DNA of 64,000 nucleotides from NCBI GenBank assembly GCA_006247105.1, contig CM016925.1:1-64000 (forward strand), read 5' to 3'. Below, piece after piece: positions 8,873-17,877 of the stretch. The position numbers were made by a program, and so were the translations under genes. The DNA is from Giardia muris (Eukaryota > Fornicata > Diplomonadida > Hexamitidae). Below the pieces are notes generated by a model. It saw only the letters and a program-made list of their open reading frames with translations. It was not told the origin of the DNA and did not search any database. Position 1 is the first letter of the stretch, and each line of letters opens with the position of its first letter.

Positions 8873-9902
8873 CCTGCGTCCGGCAGGGGCGGGAGGTCGG
8901 AAGGCCCGGCCGGATGAAGGAGTCCCCGTCGGTCCTCCTATGGGCCTCCGGGATCAACGGTCATCGTCCAGTGCCCCGGTCTTCGTCCTTCGATCAAGAG
9001 GAGTGAACGGGATCACGGGAGGGACGAGAGGACGACCATGAGCCCCGGTTGATCCCAACCCGTCTCCATGAAGGAGGGCCGGCCTCCTGGATCTGCCTGA
9101 GGGCATGGATGGAGAGCGGGGAAGGGCACCAGGTCGTGCATGGCTGTGTGAGCCAATGCCGGCTGCTCACTGCTCCGGACTCGTGACAGAAGTGGGTGTC
9201 CGGAGTTCACGCCCTCCAGCTTGTGGGTCGTGAGTGGAACCGTGCACGTTGGACATCTCGTTCTCCGGACCAACGCCCCTTGAAGGAACCCGTAGACGCA
9301 TGGGTCGCAATCCCATGTCAGGATGGTACCGCAACGACAAACGCTCTGGGGTCCTAAGCACCTCTGTATAAGCACATGATGCAGGATGGTTCCCCTCGAT
9401 GAGGAGGGGCTCAACGACGACCAGTTCGACAGCACTCTACGTGAGCGGCACCTTCTTTGCGGCATCCTCAGGCCATATGGCCCGGAAGTCCGGCAGTACC
9501 GTCGGGGATGGAGAGCCGTGGTTGAGGAGCAGGGTGCGTGCTGAGGTCGAGGTCACCGTGCTGGCGGTTATGACGATGGATGCGCCCCCACTTCCCTATC
9601 CATCCTTGCCATCCTCCCCGTCCTGGGCCGGGGGGCCTCATCGCCTCCACTTACGATGGAGGAGTCCCGTACCTTCTCCCGTCCCGCGTGACGTGCCAGT
9701 CGAGGAGAATCCGTCCAAAAAAGAGCAAGGCCTCGACACGACCGGTTAAGCACCCCGAACCCGCCCCCTGTCCTCAAAGGGCCGCTTTCCCCTTGACAAG
9801 CCCCCCGACGCTTGAGGGACGCGAAAGATCGGCATCCTCATCAACCATGATGATTCCACCACCAGGCCACCCCCTGCCTGATAATGAGCAGGAGATGCTT
9901 TA
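8873..9902. other. 1-kb region without an intact gene
   Basis: No open frame with clear family features. A minus-strand frame at 9167-9465 contains a RING-like remnant (listed separately). The rest is GC-rich sequence similar in character to 5816-7137. No RNA gene recognised. Confidence 0.45.
9167..9465 (-). pseudogene. Possible RING-finger remnant
   Basis: In the minus-strand frame starting at 9465 the translation includes CRCGTILTWDCDPCVYGFLQ followed by RTRCPTCTVPL. This spacing resembles the second half of a RING finger (C-G-x..C-x2-C ... R-C-P-x-C-x-x-P), as found at the C-termini of ankyrin-RING proteins such as the one at 61545. The His of the usual CGH is replaced by Thr, and the first zinc pair is not clear. 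It is at best a decayed fragment. Confidence 0.3.
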
Positions 9903-10300
9903 ATAGTGTTGGTTTCACTTAGACGCGGAAGACGGACTTCGATGTATCTTGGCTCCTCGCCCCCTAGGAGTAGTACGCGGACACGGTTATCTATTGATTG
10001 ACGCATGATCGCGTCCCTGATGAGGCGCCTCGGGACAGTTATGCGTTCGTATTGGTCTGAATCTAGGTTGTATGCCCACGTCCAGCAGTACGTCTTTCCG
10101 TTACGCCTGTCGATGTGAATGTCTCCTACGCGGTGTCAGCACCAACAGTCGTTGCAGAAGACCATCCAACCATTTTGTGGGCAAGTGTACCACTCTAGAC
10201 AGTGCGTTTCCTCTTCTTGTTCGGTCCTGATTGTCTCAACTTTGTGGGGCAAAAAATGGAGCCAAGTAAGAGGCGACCTCCTACACCACGCCATTAGGTA
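9903..10300 (-). pseudogene. Unidentified protein-like remnant antisense and upstream of the viral Rep
   Basis: One minus-strand frame reads protein-like from about 10300 to 9905 with a single TGA near 10134-10136. It includes HCLEWYTCPQNGWMVFCNDC upstream of the stop, and RRNGKTYCWTWAYNLDSDQY then RITVPRRLIRDAI downstream. The balance of aromatic, Cys and charged residues is unlike the shadow frames nearby. After SETNTIK (about 9905) the quality drops. It overlaps the start of Rep on the other strand. It could be a second viral gene or an older host gene hit by the insertion. I do not recognise the family. Confidence 0.35.
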
Positions 10301-11236
10301 TTCACGGCGCGGGAGGAGCCATTACGGATGGTGCCGTCTGATTTATCCTCTCGCGTGCGATATGTTGTCTGGCAGCACGAGAAGGCTCCCACGACCGATG
10401 CATGCTCAAGGATATGCTGAATTCACCGATTTCTCACGCTTTACAACAGCGCGATCTCTTCTTCAATTACCTGAAGGAACGCACCTTGAGGTTCGAGCGG
10501 GTACACGTTCTCAAGCACGAGACTACTGTAGGAGGGAGGAGACGCGTGTTGATGGATCCTGGAAACAAGGCACTTGGCAGCCTGAAAGGGGTAGTGCTGC
10601 TCGCCTTTTTGGAGGCCAGACGCCTGAGGAGTTCCTTCGTTCGTGGACGACTCTGCGAACGTTGCTGATCTGTCTATAGATCGAGACGCTCTCGTGCATC
10701 GCTTCCCTTCTATCTTTGCACGGGAGTCTAACTTGTTTGCTTATGGACTTGACGTCTCCTCAATGCCCGCATCTCGACCGTCGACATTAAGCTGTTCGAC
10801 TGGCAGATCGCTCTGCCTCGTCACCTACGCGCCCCTAGACGAGGAGGAGCTTTTGGAACTGGCCACGAGTCTGCCACTGGTAAATCGACGTTCGTCAGTA
10901 CTTGGCACGTGTCGAGTTTCGTCGCGTTCTTATCCCTCGTTGGTCCTTGAGGGATCTCCTCCTTGCGTACGTCACTGGATCATAGCCTTCAGTATGCCAC
11001 GCGATGCACAGGAGGAGTTCTTGCAGGACCGCACGTATCCGACCACGCTCGAACGTACCTCTGATGGAGGTATCCAGATGTCAGACAAGTATATGTCCTG
11101 TCAGAAGTACGTTGATGCTCATGTGATCGTGACCGCGAACACCTCTCCTCTATACGAGAAGCTCCCGAAGTGCATCGTTGAGATCTACCTCGACCTTCAT
11201 CTATGGTCTGTGCATATTGGGTGCTCGTGTTCCTAG
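10256..11236 (+). pseudogene. rep: Endogenous CRESS-DNA virus replication-associated protein (Rep), decayed
   Basis: The region has the full order of Rep landmarks spread over three frames. In the frame from the ATG at 10256 there is an in-frame TAG at 10295-10297 directly before VFT (motif I region), then RYVVWQHEKAPTT ending at 10396. In the next frame come HAQGYAEF (motif II type, 10401-10424) and YCRREET (motif III with the catalytic Tyr, 10524-10544). In a third frame TGKST (10876-10890) resembles a degraded Walker A. DRTYPTTLE, and VIVTANTSP as superfamily 3 helicase motif C, lie in the frame ending at 11236. The total span of ~980 bp matches a normal ~330-residue Rep. Rep nicks the viral origin through the HUH/Tyr domain and unwinds DNA. 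The stop and at least two frame changes make this copy non-functional. CRESS viruses have been linked to Giardia and Entamoeba (established literature, from memory). Confidence 0.87.
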
Positions 11237-11480
11237 AGGTCAGTCGGAACAATGAAGCAGGGAAGAGTCAGGAACAGATGACTTCGATCCACGAGGAGCA
11301 GCACGTGATCAGCCGCCCCTAATCAACCTCTGAGACCCTGGGGATGGCGTCTCTTCGCTTTGTTCCGGTCGGGTTCATCGAATGCGAATATAGTGGACTG
11401 CTTCTTGTTCGATCTGCACGAGTCAACCCCCGGTCTCCCATGACTTCCCCTCTTCGAGGGACCACGGGGCAACGGAGTTC
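11237..11480. other. Spacer between viral Rep remnant and truncated ankyrin-kinase gene
   Basis: No coding pattern seen. Ankyrin homology begins abruptly around 11480 (PPGMTALMLAAHQNHFEV), so the 5' half of the ankyrin gene is missing here. The breakpoint between viral-type and ankyrin sequence should lie in this stretch. Confidence 0.5.
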
Positions 11481-11488
11481 CCCCCGGA

Positions 11489-13561
11489 ATGACGGCTCTC
11501 ATGCTCGCAGCCCACCAGAACCACTTCGAGGTCGTCAAGCTTCTTCTCCCCTATGAGCAGGGACTGACCGATTCCAAAGGGAACACGGCCAAGTGGCATG
11601 CAGGCAAGAGTTCAGGCGACAACTATCAAGTCCGAAGGCTCCTCGAGAACGAAGGAACAATGCGCCTCCCTCCTCCATCGGACCCCACTGAAATCCTTAG
11701 GTTCCTGGAGCATGTCAACGAACTTATCACTGAGAACGAGCCCATCAAGAAGGAACTCGCCTTGGCCAACAGCGCCCTGGATGAGGCGAGGAAGGAGCTA
11801 TCCTCCCTCAAACAGCAGCTCGACAAGGCCGTTGAGGAGTCTGAGAAGCACGAGAAGATGCACGATGTCCTCCAGGTGGCTTCCAACCAGAAATGGACCC
11901 AGATAATCCAGCTCGAGAAGGAGAACGCCAATCGCCAGGCCCGTATCGAAGAGCTCACCACCGAGAAGAAGTCCCTCCAGGATCAACTTTCGTCGTCCAG
12001 GAAGGCCCAAGAGGGGACAGAAGGGAAACTAGCCCAGATGAGTCAAGAGATCGACCTCCTCAGACAGCAACTAAAGAGCTACCAGGAGATGTACGAGGGC
12101 ATTTCTGAGACGAGGGGGGAAGTCTCCTCTCTCAGGAACCAACTCTCTAAGATCGACGGAATCTCCCATGTCCGTGCAGACTTCGAATCCCCTCAGGAAC
12201 GCCTACTAGAGACCGGGAACAGCCTCAAGGTCCGTTCTGACCTCGCACAGAAGACCGGATCCCTCATCTTAGCCGCCGTTCGGGGAGACCTTGAGGCCAT
12301 ACGAAGGAACGTCGACCAGGTGGGGCAGCAGGAAGTCTCAGGCATGACAGCCCTGATGCACGCCGCCTCCCGGGGCCAGGCTGACATCATCCGCTTCCTC
12401 CGACCCCTCGAGGCCCGTCTTCAAGATGCCTCAGGAATGACGGCCTTGATGCATGCGGTGAGAGCCAGTCACAAAGAGTGCGTCGGCCTCCTCCTCCTGG
12501 AGAGGGACCTGAAGGACGGGGAGGGCAGGACGGCAGCCGAACACGCGGTAGATGAGAAGATGCGACGAGTGCTTCTGAACCAACCCACGCTTCCGAGGCT
12601 CCCAGACAGTCTTTCGGTATACTGCCTGACAACAGTGATAGGAGGAGGTGCCTTCGGGACGGTCTATGCGGCCCACAAGAGCGGCCGGAACGTGGCGGTC
12701 AAGGTCGTCAACCTCGGAGGATATAGCGAAGAAGGAAGGGAGAAGCTTCGCAAGGAGGCGGAGATACTCTTCTCCCTCGACCATCCGAACATCCTCCGAT
12801 GCCTCGGGACAGGAGAGAACGACGTTGACGATACATACGTCATTGTGGCAGAGCTTTGCTGTGGAGACCTTCGTGAGGAGATGAACAGAAGGAAGAAGGC
12901 CAAGTCCTCGTATAGTGACCAGGAGGCTTGGAGGATGGTTCGGGAAGTAGCGGCCGCCCTCGCATACCTCCACGAGAAGAAGCTCGTCCACAGGGATCTG
13001 AAGCCTGCAAACGTCCTCCTTGCCCCGGACGGCCGGTGTGTCCTGGGAGACTTCGGACTTGCAAGAGCACTCGAGGACTCCTCTAGAATGAGCACCTTTG
13101 CAGGGACTCCCTTGTACATGGCCCCCGAGATTCATCGAGGAGAGAAGTATGACAAGTCTGTTGACGTCTGGGCTCTGGGAGTGGTTGGATATGAGTTGTG
13201 CACTGGGAGGCTTCCTTTCCTCAGGGTAACCGCCATCACCGGGGAAGAGCCCCCAGCCATCGAGGGAAGGGGTGAGATTGCTCCCCTCATCTCCCGGATG
13301 CTCTCGAAGGACCCCAAAGACTGTCTTATAGTATGGAAGGTCGAAATGTCCACTCAAAGTAAAGAGGAGTGTCAGCCAAACTTATCATATCGTTCATTGA
13401 TGACCAGATTCGCCCCTGTTATCGCCAGGGAGGGGGATTATGATAGCGATGGGGTGATGGGCTTCCTCTCGCTCGAGTACGCCAGGAGAACGATACTCAA
13501 CGACTGGAATGGTTCCCAGAGTCTCTTTATTACAAACCTTCTCCGTAAGGGCTTGAATTGA
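11489..13561 (+). CDS. Ankyrin-repeat NEK-type protein kinase, truncated at both ends
   Basis: Begins at an internal ankyrin Met (MTALMLAAHQNHFEVVKLLL) corresponding to the middle of the paralogs, so the normal N-terminus is lost. A coiled coil follows (residues ~70-245), then three more ankyrin repeats (~255-355), then a Ser/Thr kinase domain (~375-610). The kinase keeps the usual residues: GGGAFGTVY loop, VAVKVV lysine, HRDLKPANV, DFGLA, GTPLYMAPE and DVWALGVVGYELCTGRLPF. NEK-type kinases are massively expanded in Giardia and many carry ankyrin repeats. The kinase domain breaks off after MLSKDPKD (about 13320). The remaining ~80 codons (CLIVWKVEMSTQ...) are unrelated and run antisense over the 3' end of the next gene (13394-13561). 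It may be transcribed, but a pseudogene is equally plausible. Confidence 0.7.
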   Translation: MTALMLAAHQNHFEVVKLLLPYEQGLTDSKGNTAKWHAGKSSGDNYQVRRLLENEGTMRLPPPSDPTEILRFLEHVNELITENEPIKKELALANSALDEARKELSSLKQQLDKAVEESEKHEKMHDVLQVASNQKWTQIIQLEKENANRQARIEELTTEKKSLQDQLSSSRKAQEGTEGKLAQMSQEIDLLRQQLKSYQEMYEGISETRGEVSSLRNQLSKIDGISHVRADFESPQERLLETGNSLKVRSDLAQKTGSLILAAVRGDLEAIRRNVDQVGQQEVSGMTALMHAASRGQADIIRFLRPLEARLQDASGMTALMHAVRASHKECVGLLLLERDLKDGEGRTAAEHAVDEKMRRVLLNQPTLPRLPDSLSVYCLTTVIGGGAFGTVYAAHKSGRNVAVKVVNLGGYSEEGREKLRKEAEILFSLDHPNILRCLGTGENDVDDTYVIVAELCCGDLREEMNRRKKAKSSYSDQEAWRMVREVAAALAYLHEKKLVHRDLKPANVLLAPDGRCVLGDFGLARALEDSSRMSTFAGTPLYMAPEIHRGEKYDKSVDVWALGVVGYELCTGRLPFLRVTAITGEEPPAIEGRGEIAPLISRMLSKDPKDCLIVWKVEMSTQSKEECQPNLSYRSLMTRFAPVIAREGDYDSDGVMGFLSLEYARRTILNDWNGSQSLFITNLLRKGLN

Positions 13562-15097
13562 GCGCTGAACAACATAGGCATCCAGCCGAAACTTCCTCTT
13601 ATCCGCCTCGACGAAGCGGACATGACACCTCACCGAGCGCTGTTTGACGTCCACAACATCGGATCCAAGAGCATCTGACACCGAGCCTAGCCATTCCTTG
13701 GGTAGGGAGACACGAATAAAGTTAGATTTGTCTATCTCCAACAGGGCAATGAGTCTCTGGAGCTGGCTGACCATGGTAGCACACTCTGTGACGCTTATTC
13801 GGATAGTCACCATGACAGAGGCTTCTGGAGAGGGAATTTGGCGCGAGATACGTCCAAGCTGGTTTAAGTTGTGCGCAATAACAGCAGACTTAGTCTCCTG
13901 AGCGCTCGAGAGTACGTTCTCAAGAATAATAGACTGGTCGATGGAATGGCAAAGGCTCTTGACCTTGTCTCCGAAAGTGGGGTCGGCTAGGGTTATCGAA
14001 AGCTCAGCAAAAAGGGCGCGGACACAATCAGTATGTCCCTTCTCAAACGCAAACTGCAAGGCAGTCCGTTGTAGAAGTGTGATCATCCCAATCTGACTAG
14101 TATTAGCGTGGACGCCTTCAAGGTCGCCAGCAAGTGCCGCCTCCATTAGAGCTGTGATCCGCTGGCCCTCATATTGAACGGTGGGATATGCCTCGGGAAT
14201 GAGTCGAGGGATAAGTTGGGGAAGTGGGCCAAACGTCCCAATACGGTCAAGAAGCACGGCCAATGCTGCATCGCTGCCATGGGTTATTCCCGATTCGACG
14301 AGCTGAGTTACATTCATCTGGGTAACACGAGTCAAGCAGGCACGTGTTGCCACGTCATCATTGCGAGCGAGTGCATCAAAGAGCCGTTCCTCTGAGATTC
14401 CGAGCCGGTCTCGCAGCTCATTCTTATATGATTCTGATAGAGAAGAGGAAGAAATCAGGTCGAAGAGCGTCGTCGTCGCAAACCGAAGGATATGTGCCTC
14501 ACATGGGAGAAGTAATTCCACTATCTCCTGGTGACCAGCATGAATCGCATATGCAAGTGCCGTCCATTCTTTCCCGTTACGTAAACCCTTTTCCGCGGGA
14601 AGAAGAAGCTCCACGCAGGCTCGATGACCTCCGGCAGCCGCCAACATCAACGCCGTCTTATGATCCTCGGTGAAGTATCCGGCCTCAGGATAAAGCAAAC
14701 GAACACACTCGACATGACCCTTCTCGGCGGCGACATGGAGGGCTGTTCGCCGTCCACTCCGGGCACATCTCTTCCCAAGCTGGAGAATATGCTTCTGAAC
14801 CTGCTCGACATCTCCTAGGGTGGCGGCCTGAAAGAGCTCGGTGGGGTCGATGCATGGGTCAATCGGACAGTGTGCAACGAGCCCCTTCGCGGCACACTGC
14901 ATGCCCACCGCGGCGACAACGCGAGGGTCGCCGGCAGCAAGCGCGGCGACCAAAGCCTTATGTGGAGACGTGAGAGATGACAGGCCGCACCTTACCGCGG
15001 CGAGATCGCACCCGGCTATTGCGCGCATCAACGTCTCCTCGTTGTCCCGATTGCTATCAGTGGTTCCCTTGGTCAGACCCTGCAGTCTTTCTCCCAT
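13394..15097 (-). CDS. Ankyrin-repeat protein (21.1-like)
   Basis: 567 residues from ATG 15097 (MGERLQGLTKG). The clearest repeats are at residues ~115-215 (RTALHVAAEKGHVECVRLLY, KTALMLAAAGGHRACVELLL, WTALAYAIHAGHQEIVELLL). Another pair near ~315-370 includes ITALMEAALAGDLEGV and RTALQFAFEKGHTDCVRALF. The C-terminal ~170 residues are not ankyrin and have no recognised domain. The protein is more diverged from the family at 1/7265/63112 and lacks their LLPYEQG/TAQW inserts. It marks the left edge of the single-copy core: from here rightward genes are not repeated. Confidence 0.85.
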   Translation of the reverse strand: MGERLQGLTKGTTDSNRDNEETLMRAIAGCDLAAVRCGLSSLTSPHKALVAALAAGDPRVVAAVGMQCAAKGLVAHCPIDPCIDPTELFQAATLGDVEQVQKHILQLGKRCARSGRRTALHVAAEKGHVECVRLLYPEAGYFTEDHKTALMLAAAGGHRACVELLLPAEKGLRNGKEWTALAYAIHAGHQEIVELLLPCEAHILRFATTTLFDLISSSSLSESYKNELRDRLGISEERLFDALARNDDVATRACLTRVTQMNVTQLVESGITHGSDAALAVLLDRIGTFGPLPQLIPRLIPEAYPTVQYEGQRITALMEAALAGDLEGVHANTSQIGMITLLQRTALQFAFEKGHTDCVRALFAELSITLADPTFGDKVKSLCHSIDQSIILENVLSSAQETKSAVIAHNLNQLGRISRQIPSPEASVMVTIRISVTECATMVSQLQRLIALLEIDKSNFIRVSLPKEWLGSVSDALGSDVVDVKQRSVRCHVRFVEADKRKFRLDAYVVQRSIQALTEKVCNKETLGTIPVVEYRSPGVLEREEAHHPIAIIIPLPGDNRGESGHQ

Positions 15098-15448
15098 CGA
15101 GTAGAGCGATTGAACTTTTCATTTACTCTTTAAGCTCAATATCAGAAGGCCTCGGTGCCTAGTAGAACTAGGTGGGTGGGGGATGGAATTGTCTCTCACT
15201 AAACCTTACTTCAGCTAAGGGTGATTAAGAACGAAAGAGTTATAACATTCTGACGATAGACTACAAGGGCTCCTGGAATAAGAGCTCATATTCCGCATGC
15301 TCATATGCAGCCCAGAGTTCTCTGTAGTGTCATGGAGACCTAGTGCAAGCTGCAGAGCAGTATGTTAATTGAGCCACTTGCACAAGTTCCACATATCTTC
15401 ATTGAAGCCTCATCGAGCCGTATGTCTTCGAGAGGTACGCAGAATGAT
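15098..15448. other. 350-bp intergenic stretch, nothing recognised
   Basis: AT-richer than neighbouring genes. It should hold the promoter of the minus-strand ankyrin gene next to 15097 and the 3' flank of the gene ending at 15449. No tRNA-like T-loop, no open frame of note. Confidence 0.5.
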
Positions 15449-16636
15449 TTACAACTCAAAGTCGTCAAACGCATCCTCTCCGTTATCGTATCTATAGTTC
15501 GCGTCAGCGTCATGTCGAAGGGTGATCCCTAGGGTCAAGTCATCGAATGTTCCGAAGGTGATCTCCTCGGAGGCAGGGGTCCCTGTGGGGTCGTTCTTGT
15601 CTCGCTCCAGAAGAATCCCGGTGCGAAGGGTATCGGGTTCTATCATGGCGGAGTTAAGAGTCTGCTTTGGCTTAGTGGCAATCGAGTCAGTGATTGGGAC
15701 GACATCAGGAGTCGAAGTGGTTGTACAGATGGGATTCGACACGGAAGGGGGACTAGGACCAGTAGGGTTCGCCCGTACATCGATCCCTCCACGTGCTTGT
15801 ACCTTCTTCGTACCAGATGTGTCGTCTGCTAGGTCTGCTAAGGTGGCAGGTGGGACGACTGGTATAGCTCCGGCACCGAGGCTCAAACTCTTTTGAGAGG
15901 CTCGTGTCGGAGAAGACATGGTTGCGAACGGCTTATTTGGGTCTGGTGATAAGGCAGAGCGTCTGGCGTCGCTTGACGCCGAAGGCTCATCTAAGCCCGA
16001 GCGAGCCCAGGCACCAAAGCGCAACGATATGTCATGAGGGTGTCCTGGGCTTTGATATGCACTTGACGTTTCATCTGGTCCCAAGGACACCCCTGGGGCT
16101 ATACTATTATTAGAGCGCAGCAGATTACTATCCGGAGAGGGGTCGTTCTCCTCCCGAACCACGTCCTTGAGAGAAAACGCGTTTTGGGGTTGAGTCGGGA
16201 TGACGGTCCCTGTGGCACGAACGGTCTGCGTGCGGGCCGGGCTATTGTAGTCCGACAGGGGTTCCATGCTCATATCGGAGAACGCAGCTCCATATTCCGA
16301 GTGCCCAGGCGAGTGTGTTCCAGGTGAAGAGAGAAGATCTGCTTCAACAGCTGGCAAGTTCCCAAAATCCTGTCCGCTTTCCAGTTCTAGAAGGGCTAGG
16401 GTGTTGAGCAAGCCCTTGTCGGTCAACCACTTGACAAGGTATGAAAGGACGCGGAGATCGCCGTCTCCAATCACTGTTGGGGTCTGAAGGGCCGGGTCGA
16501 CGCATTCGAGCGTCTGCTCATGCAGGAGCGCCCAAACCTGCGCGCGTAGATACGCGCGCACCTTCGCGAGGACCCCAGCCTCCTGTAGCATCGCGTAGAC
16601 GCCATCCCGCAGCTCTGGAGATTCCTCGATACTCAT
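15449..16636 (-). CDS. FOP/LisH-type N-terminal domain protein, probable basal-body protein
   Basis: 395 residues. Residues ~1-90 (ELRDGVYAMLQEAGVLAKVR, YLRAQVWALLHEQ, then LRVLSYLVKWLTDKGLLNTL and ALLELESG) follow the pattern of the FOP/FGFR1OP and FOR20 dimerisation domain with its LisH motif. The remainder is low-complexity Ser/Pro/Thr-rich, and the very end is acidic (DNGEDAFDDFEL), as in FOP. FOP proteins anchor centriolar and basal-body complexes, a fitting role in a flagellate. The ATG overlaps the stop of the upstream RAD51-paralog gene (ATGA), so the two may be co-transcribed or simply packed. The assignment rests on pattern recognition of the N-terminus only. Confidence 0.6.
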   Translation of the reverse strand: MSIEESPELRDGVYAMLQEAGVLAKVRAYLRAQVWALLHEQTLECVDPALQTPTVIGDGDLRVLSYLVKWLTDKGLLNTLALLELESGQDFGNLPAVEADLLSSPGTHSPGHSEYGAAFSDMSMEPLSDYNSPARTQTVRATGTVIPTQPQNAFSLKDVVREENDPSPDSNLLRSNNSIAPGVSLGPDETSSAYQSPGHPHDISLRFGAWARSGLDEPSASSDARRSALSPDPNKPFATMSSPTRASQKSLSLGAGAIPVVPPATLADLADDTSGTKKVQARGGIDVRANPTGPSPPSVSNPICTTTSTPDVVPITDSIATKPKQTLNSAMIEPDTLRTGILLERDKNDPTGTPASEEITFGTFDDLTLGITLRHDADANYRYDNGEDAFDDFEL

Positions 16637-17847
16637 GTTTTTTGCCCATCCATATCTTGCGATGTTATCTGTAATATTCCGGAGGCGGCGGAGAGGTGAG
16701 GGCTCCAGAGGACATGGAAGAGCCGGTGCGTTCCGAGGGCTAGCATGATCCGGGTATCCAGGTTATCGGCCCAGTTAAGGCCAAGGCTTGGAGTCACCAA
16801 TTTTCCGCTGGACATCACCACGTCACGGTAATACGTTCGTTGGGCTCGGTAAGGGATGAAGGAGACTCGAGGGTATATCCCTATAGGGCCTTCGACATGT
16901 TCCATGAGAAGAGGATATGAAGCATCCGGGTCTGATAGCCATAGATTGGACCCGTTATTCTCGAAGGATGCTGGGAGCCCAAAAGAGTAGATATATAGCG
17001 TGTTGCTATCCTCAAGAGTGTTCGAAGGTAAGTGTGGGAGGGCACCTGGGATTCCTTGCCCGGGGAATTGCCTCATTTCCGCCCGTTGGTTAGCACTACT
17101 TGCCGTTGTGGCCGTAGGAATATAATCGGCGACTTGATTAGTGACTAGAATGGCCAACTCCCGTATCGAGGCCATCCGTCTCAGGTATTGTCCTAGTGTG
17201 GCTCCGACGTTTGTCGTTGCACTCGTGTTAGCATAGAGGATTCGCAGGAAGCCGACACTATCGAGACAAAGGAGTTTCAGATTAGGACGAGTTAGACACA
17301 ATTGCCAAACCTCGCTTCTTGGATTGAAGAGCTCGGTAAGCGAAGAGGGTGTCACCTCCCGTAAGAAGTGTAGGCGCTGTAGGAGCTGGGTCAGTTCTGA
17401 TGAGCTGAGAGGCGTACGTGTCAATTGATTAATAAACTCGATGAGCATACCAAGAACATCATCAATGACGGTCACTATAAAGGCGATCTCATATTCGGTG
17501 GTCAACAGGACGGTCGCAATGACACGAAGAAGAAGACGTGTCTTCCCAGTCCCAGCCTCACCGGAGATCTCAATAAGATTACCAGTTCGAATGACTTCAT
17601 ATAACACGTGATCAAGTGGGCATAGGGGCGAGTCCAAGCCCTGACTGACGGGTAAATAGATGTGAAGGTTCTTCTCTCCAATCCCATATATCTCACGTAT
17701 CAACCTTTTCTGCCGTTCGATCATGATCCCAGTCGTTCCTTGCTTGGAAGCTAGCTCGAGAGAACACGCCTCAAGAAAGGCCTCGGGGCTCAACCCCTGT
17801 AGGTGCACCCCGCTTGGCAAAGGTCTAGACGGTAAGGTATGAGTCAT
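16633..17847 (-). CDS. RAD51 paralog (XRCC3-like) RecA-family ATPase
   Basis: About 404 residues from ATG 17847 (MTHTLPSRPLPSG). It shows Walker A GEAGTGKT, Walker B LKLLCLDSV, the conserved LVTNQV strand of RecA folds, and PSLGLNWADNLDTRIML, which parallels the L2-to-C-terminal segment PALG-x-x-WA-x-x-x-x-TR-x-x-L of RAD51, DMC1 and XRCC3. Such proteins load or regulate strand exchange in homologous recombination in the nucleus. A slightly longer start at 17877 (MHLITLETFLMTHT) is possible, but it would overlap the kinesin start codon on the other strand. I prefer 17847, which leaves a 24-bp gap. Whether it is XRCC3, XRCC2 or another paralog cannot be settled by eye. Confidence 0.7.
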   Translation of the reverse strand: MTHTLPSRPLPSGVHLQGLSPEAFLEACSLELASKQGTTGIMIERQKRLIREIYGIGEKNLHIYLPVSQGLDSPLCPLDHVLYEVIRTGNLIEISGEAGTGKTRLLLRVIATVLLTTEYEIAFIVTVIDDVLGMLIEFINQLTRTPLSSSELTQLLQRLHFLREVTPSSLTELFNPRSEVWQLCLTRPNLKLLCLDSVGFLRILYANTSATTNVGATLGQYLRRMASIRELAILVTNQVADYIPTATTASSANQRAEMRQFPGQGIPGALPHLPSNTLEDSNTLYIYSFGLPASFENNGSNLWLSDPDASYPLLMEHVEGPIGIYPRVSFIPYRAQRTYYRDVVMSSGKLVTPSLGLNWADNLDTRIMLALGTHRLFHVLWSPHLSAASGILQITSQDMDGQKT

Positions 17848-17877
17848 GAGAAAAGTTTCGAGCGTGATTAAATGCAT
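17848..17877. promoter_or_regulatory. Minimal bidirectional promoter between RAD51 paralog and kinesin
   Basis: Only 24 bp separate the two chosen ATGs. At 17872-17877 the palindrome ATGCAT provides a kinesin ATG on the plus strand and an alternative ATG for the RAD51 paralog on the minus strand. The plus-strand sequence just before the kinesin start is GTGATTAA, fitting the short AT-rich initiators of Giardia. Confidence 0.5.

Noticed and set aside
12431..13357. Minus-strand 308-codon open frame
   Set aside because: Lies exactly antisense to the kinase domain of the ankyrin-NEK gene; no protein features of its own.
15098..15448. tRNA or other structured RNA in the largest core intergenic gap
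   Set aside because: No T-loop consensus, acceptor pairing or promoter boxes could be found by eye.
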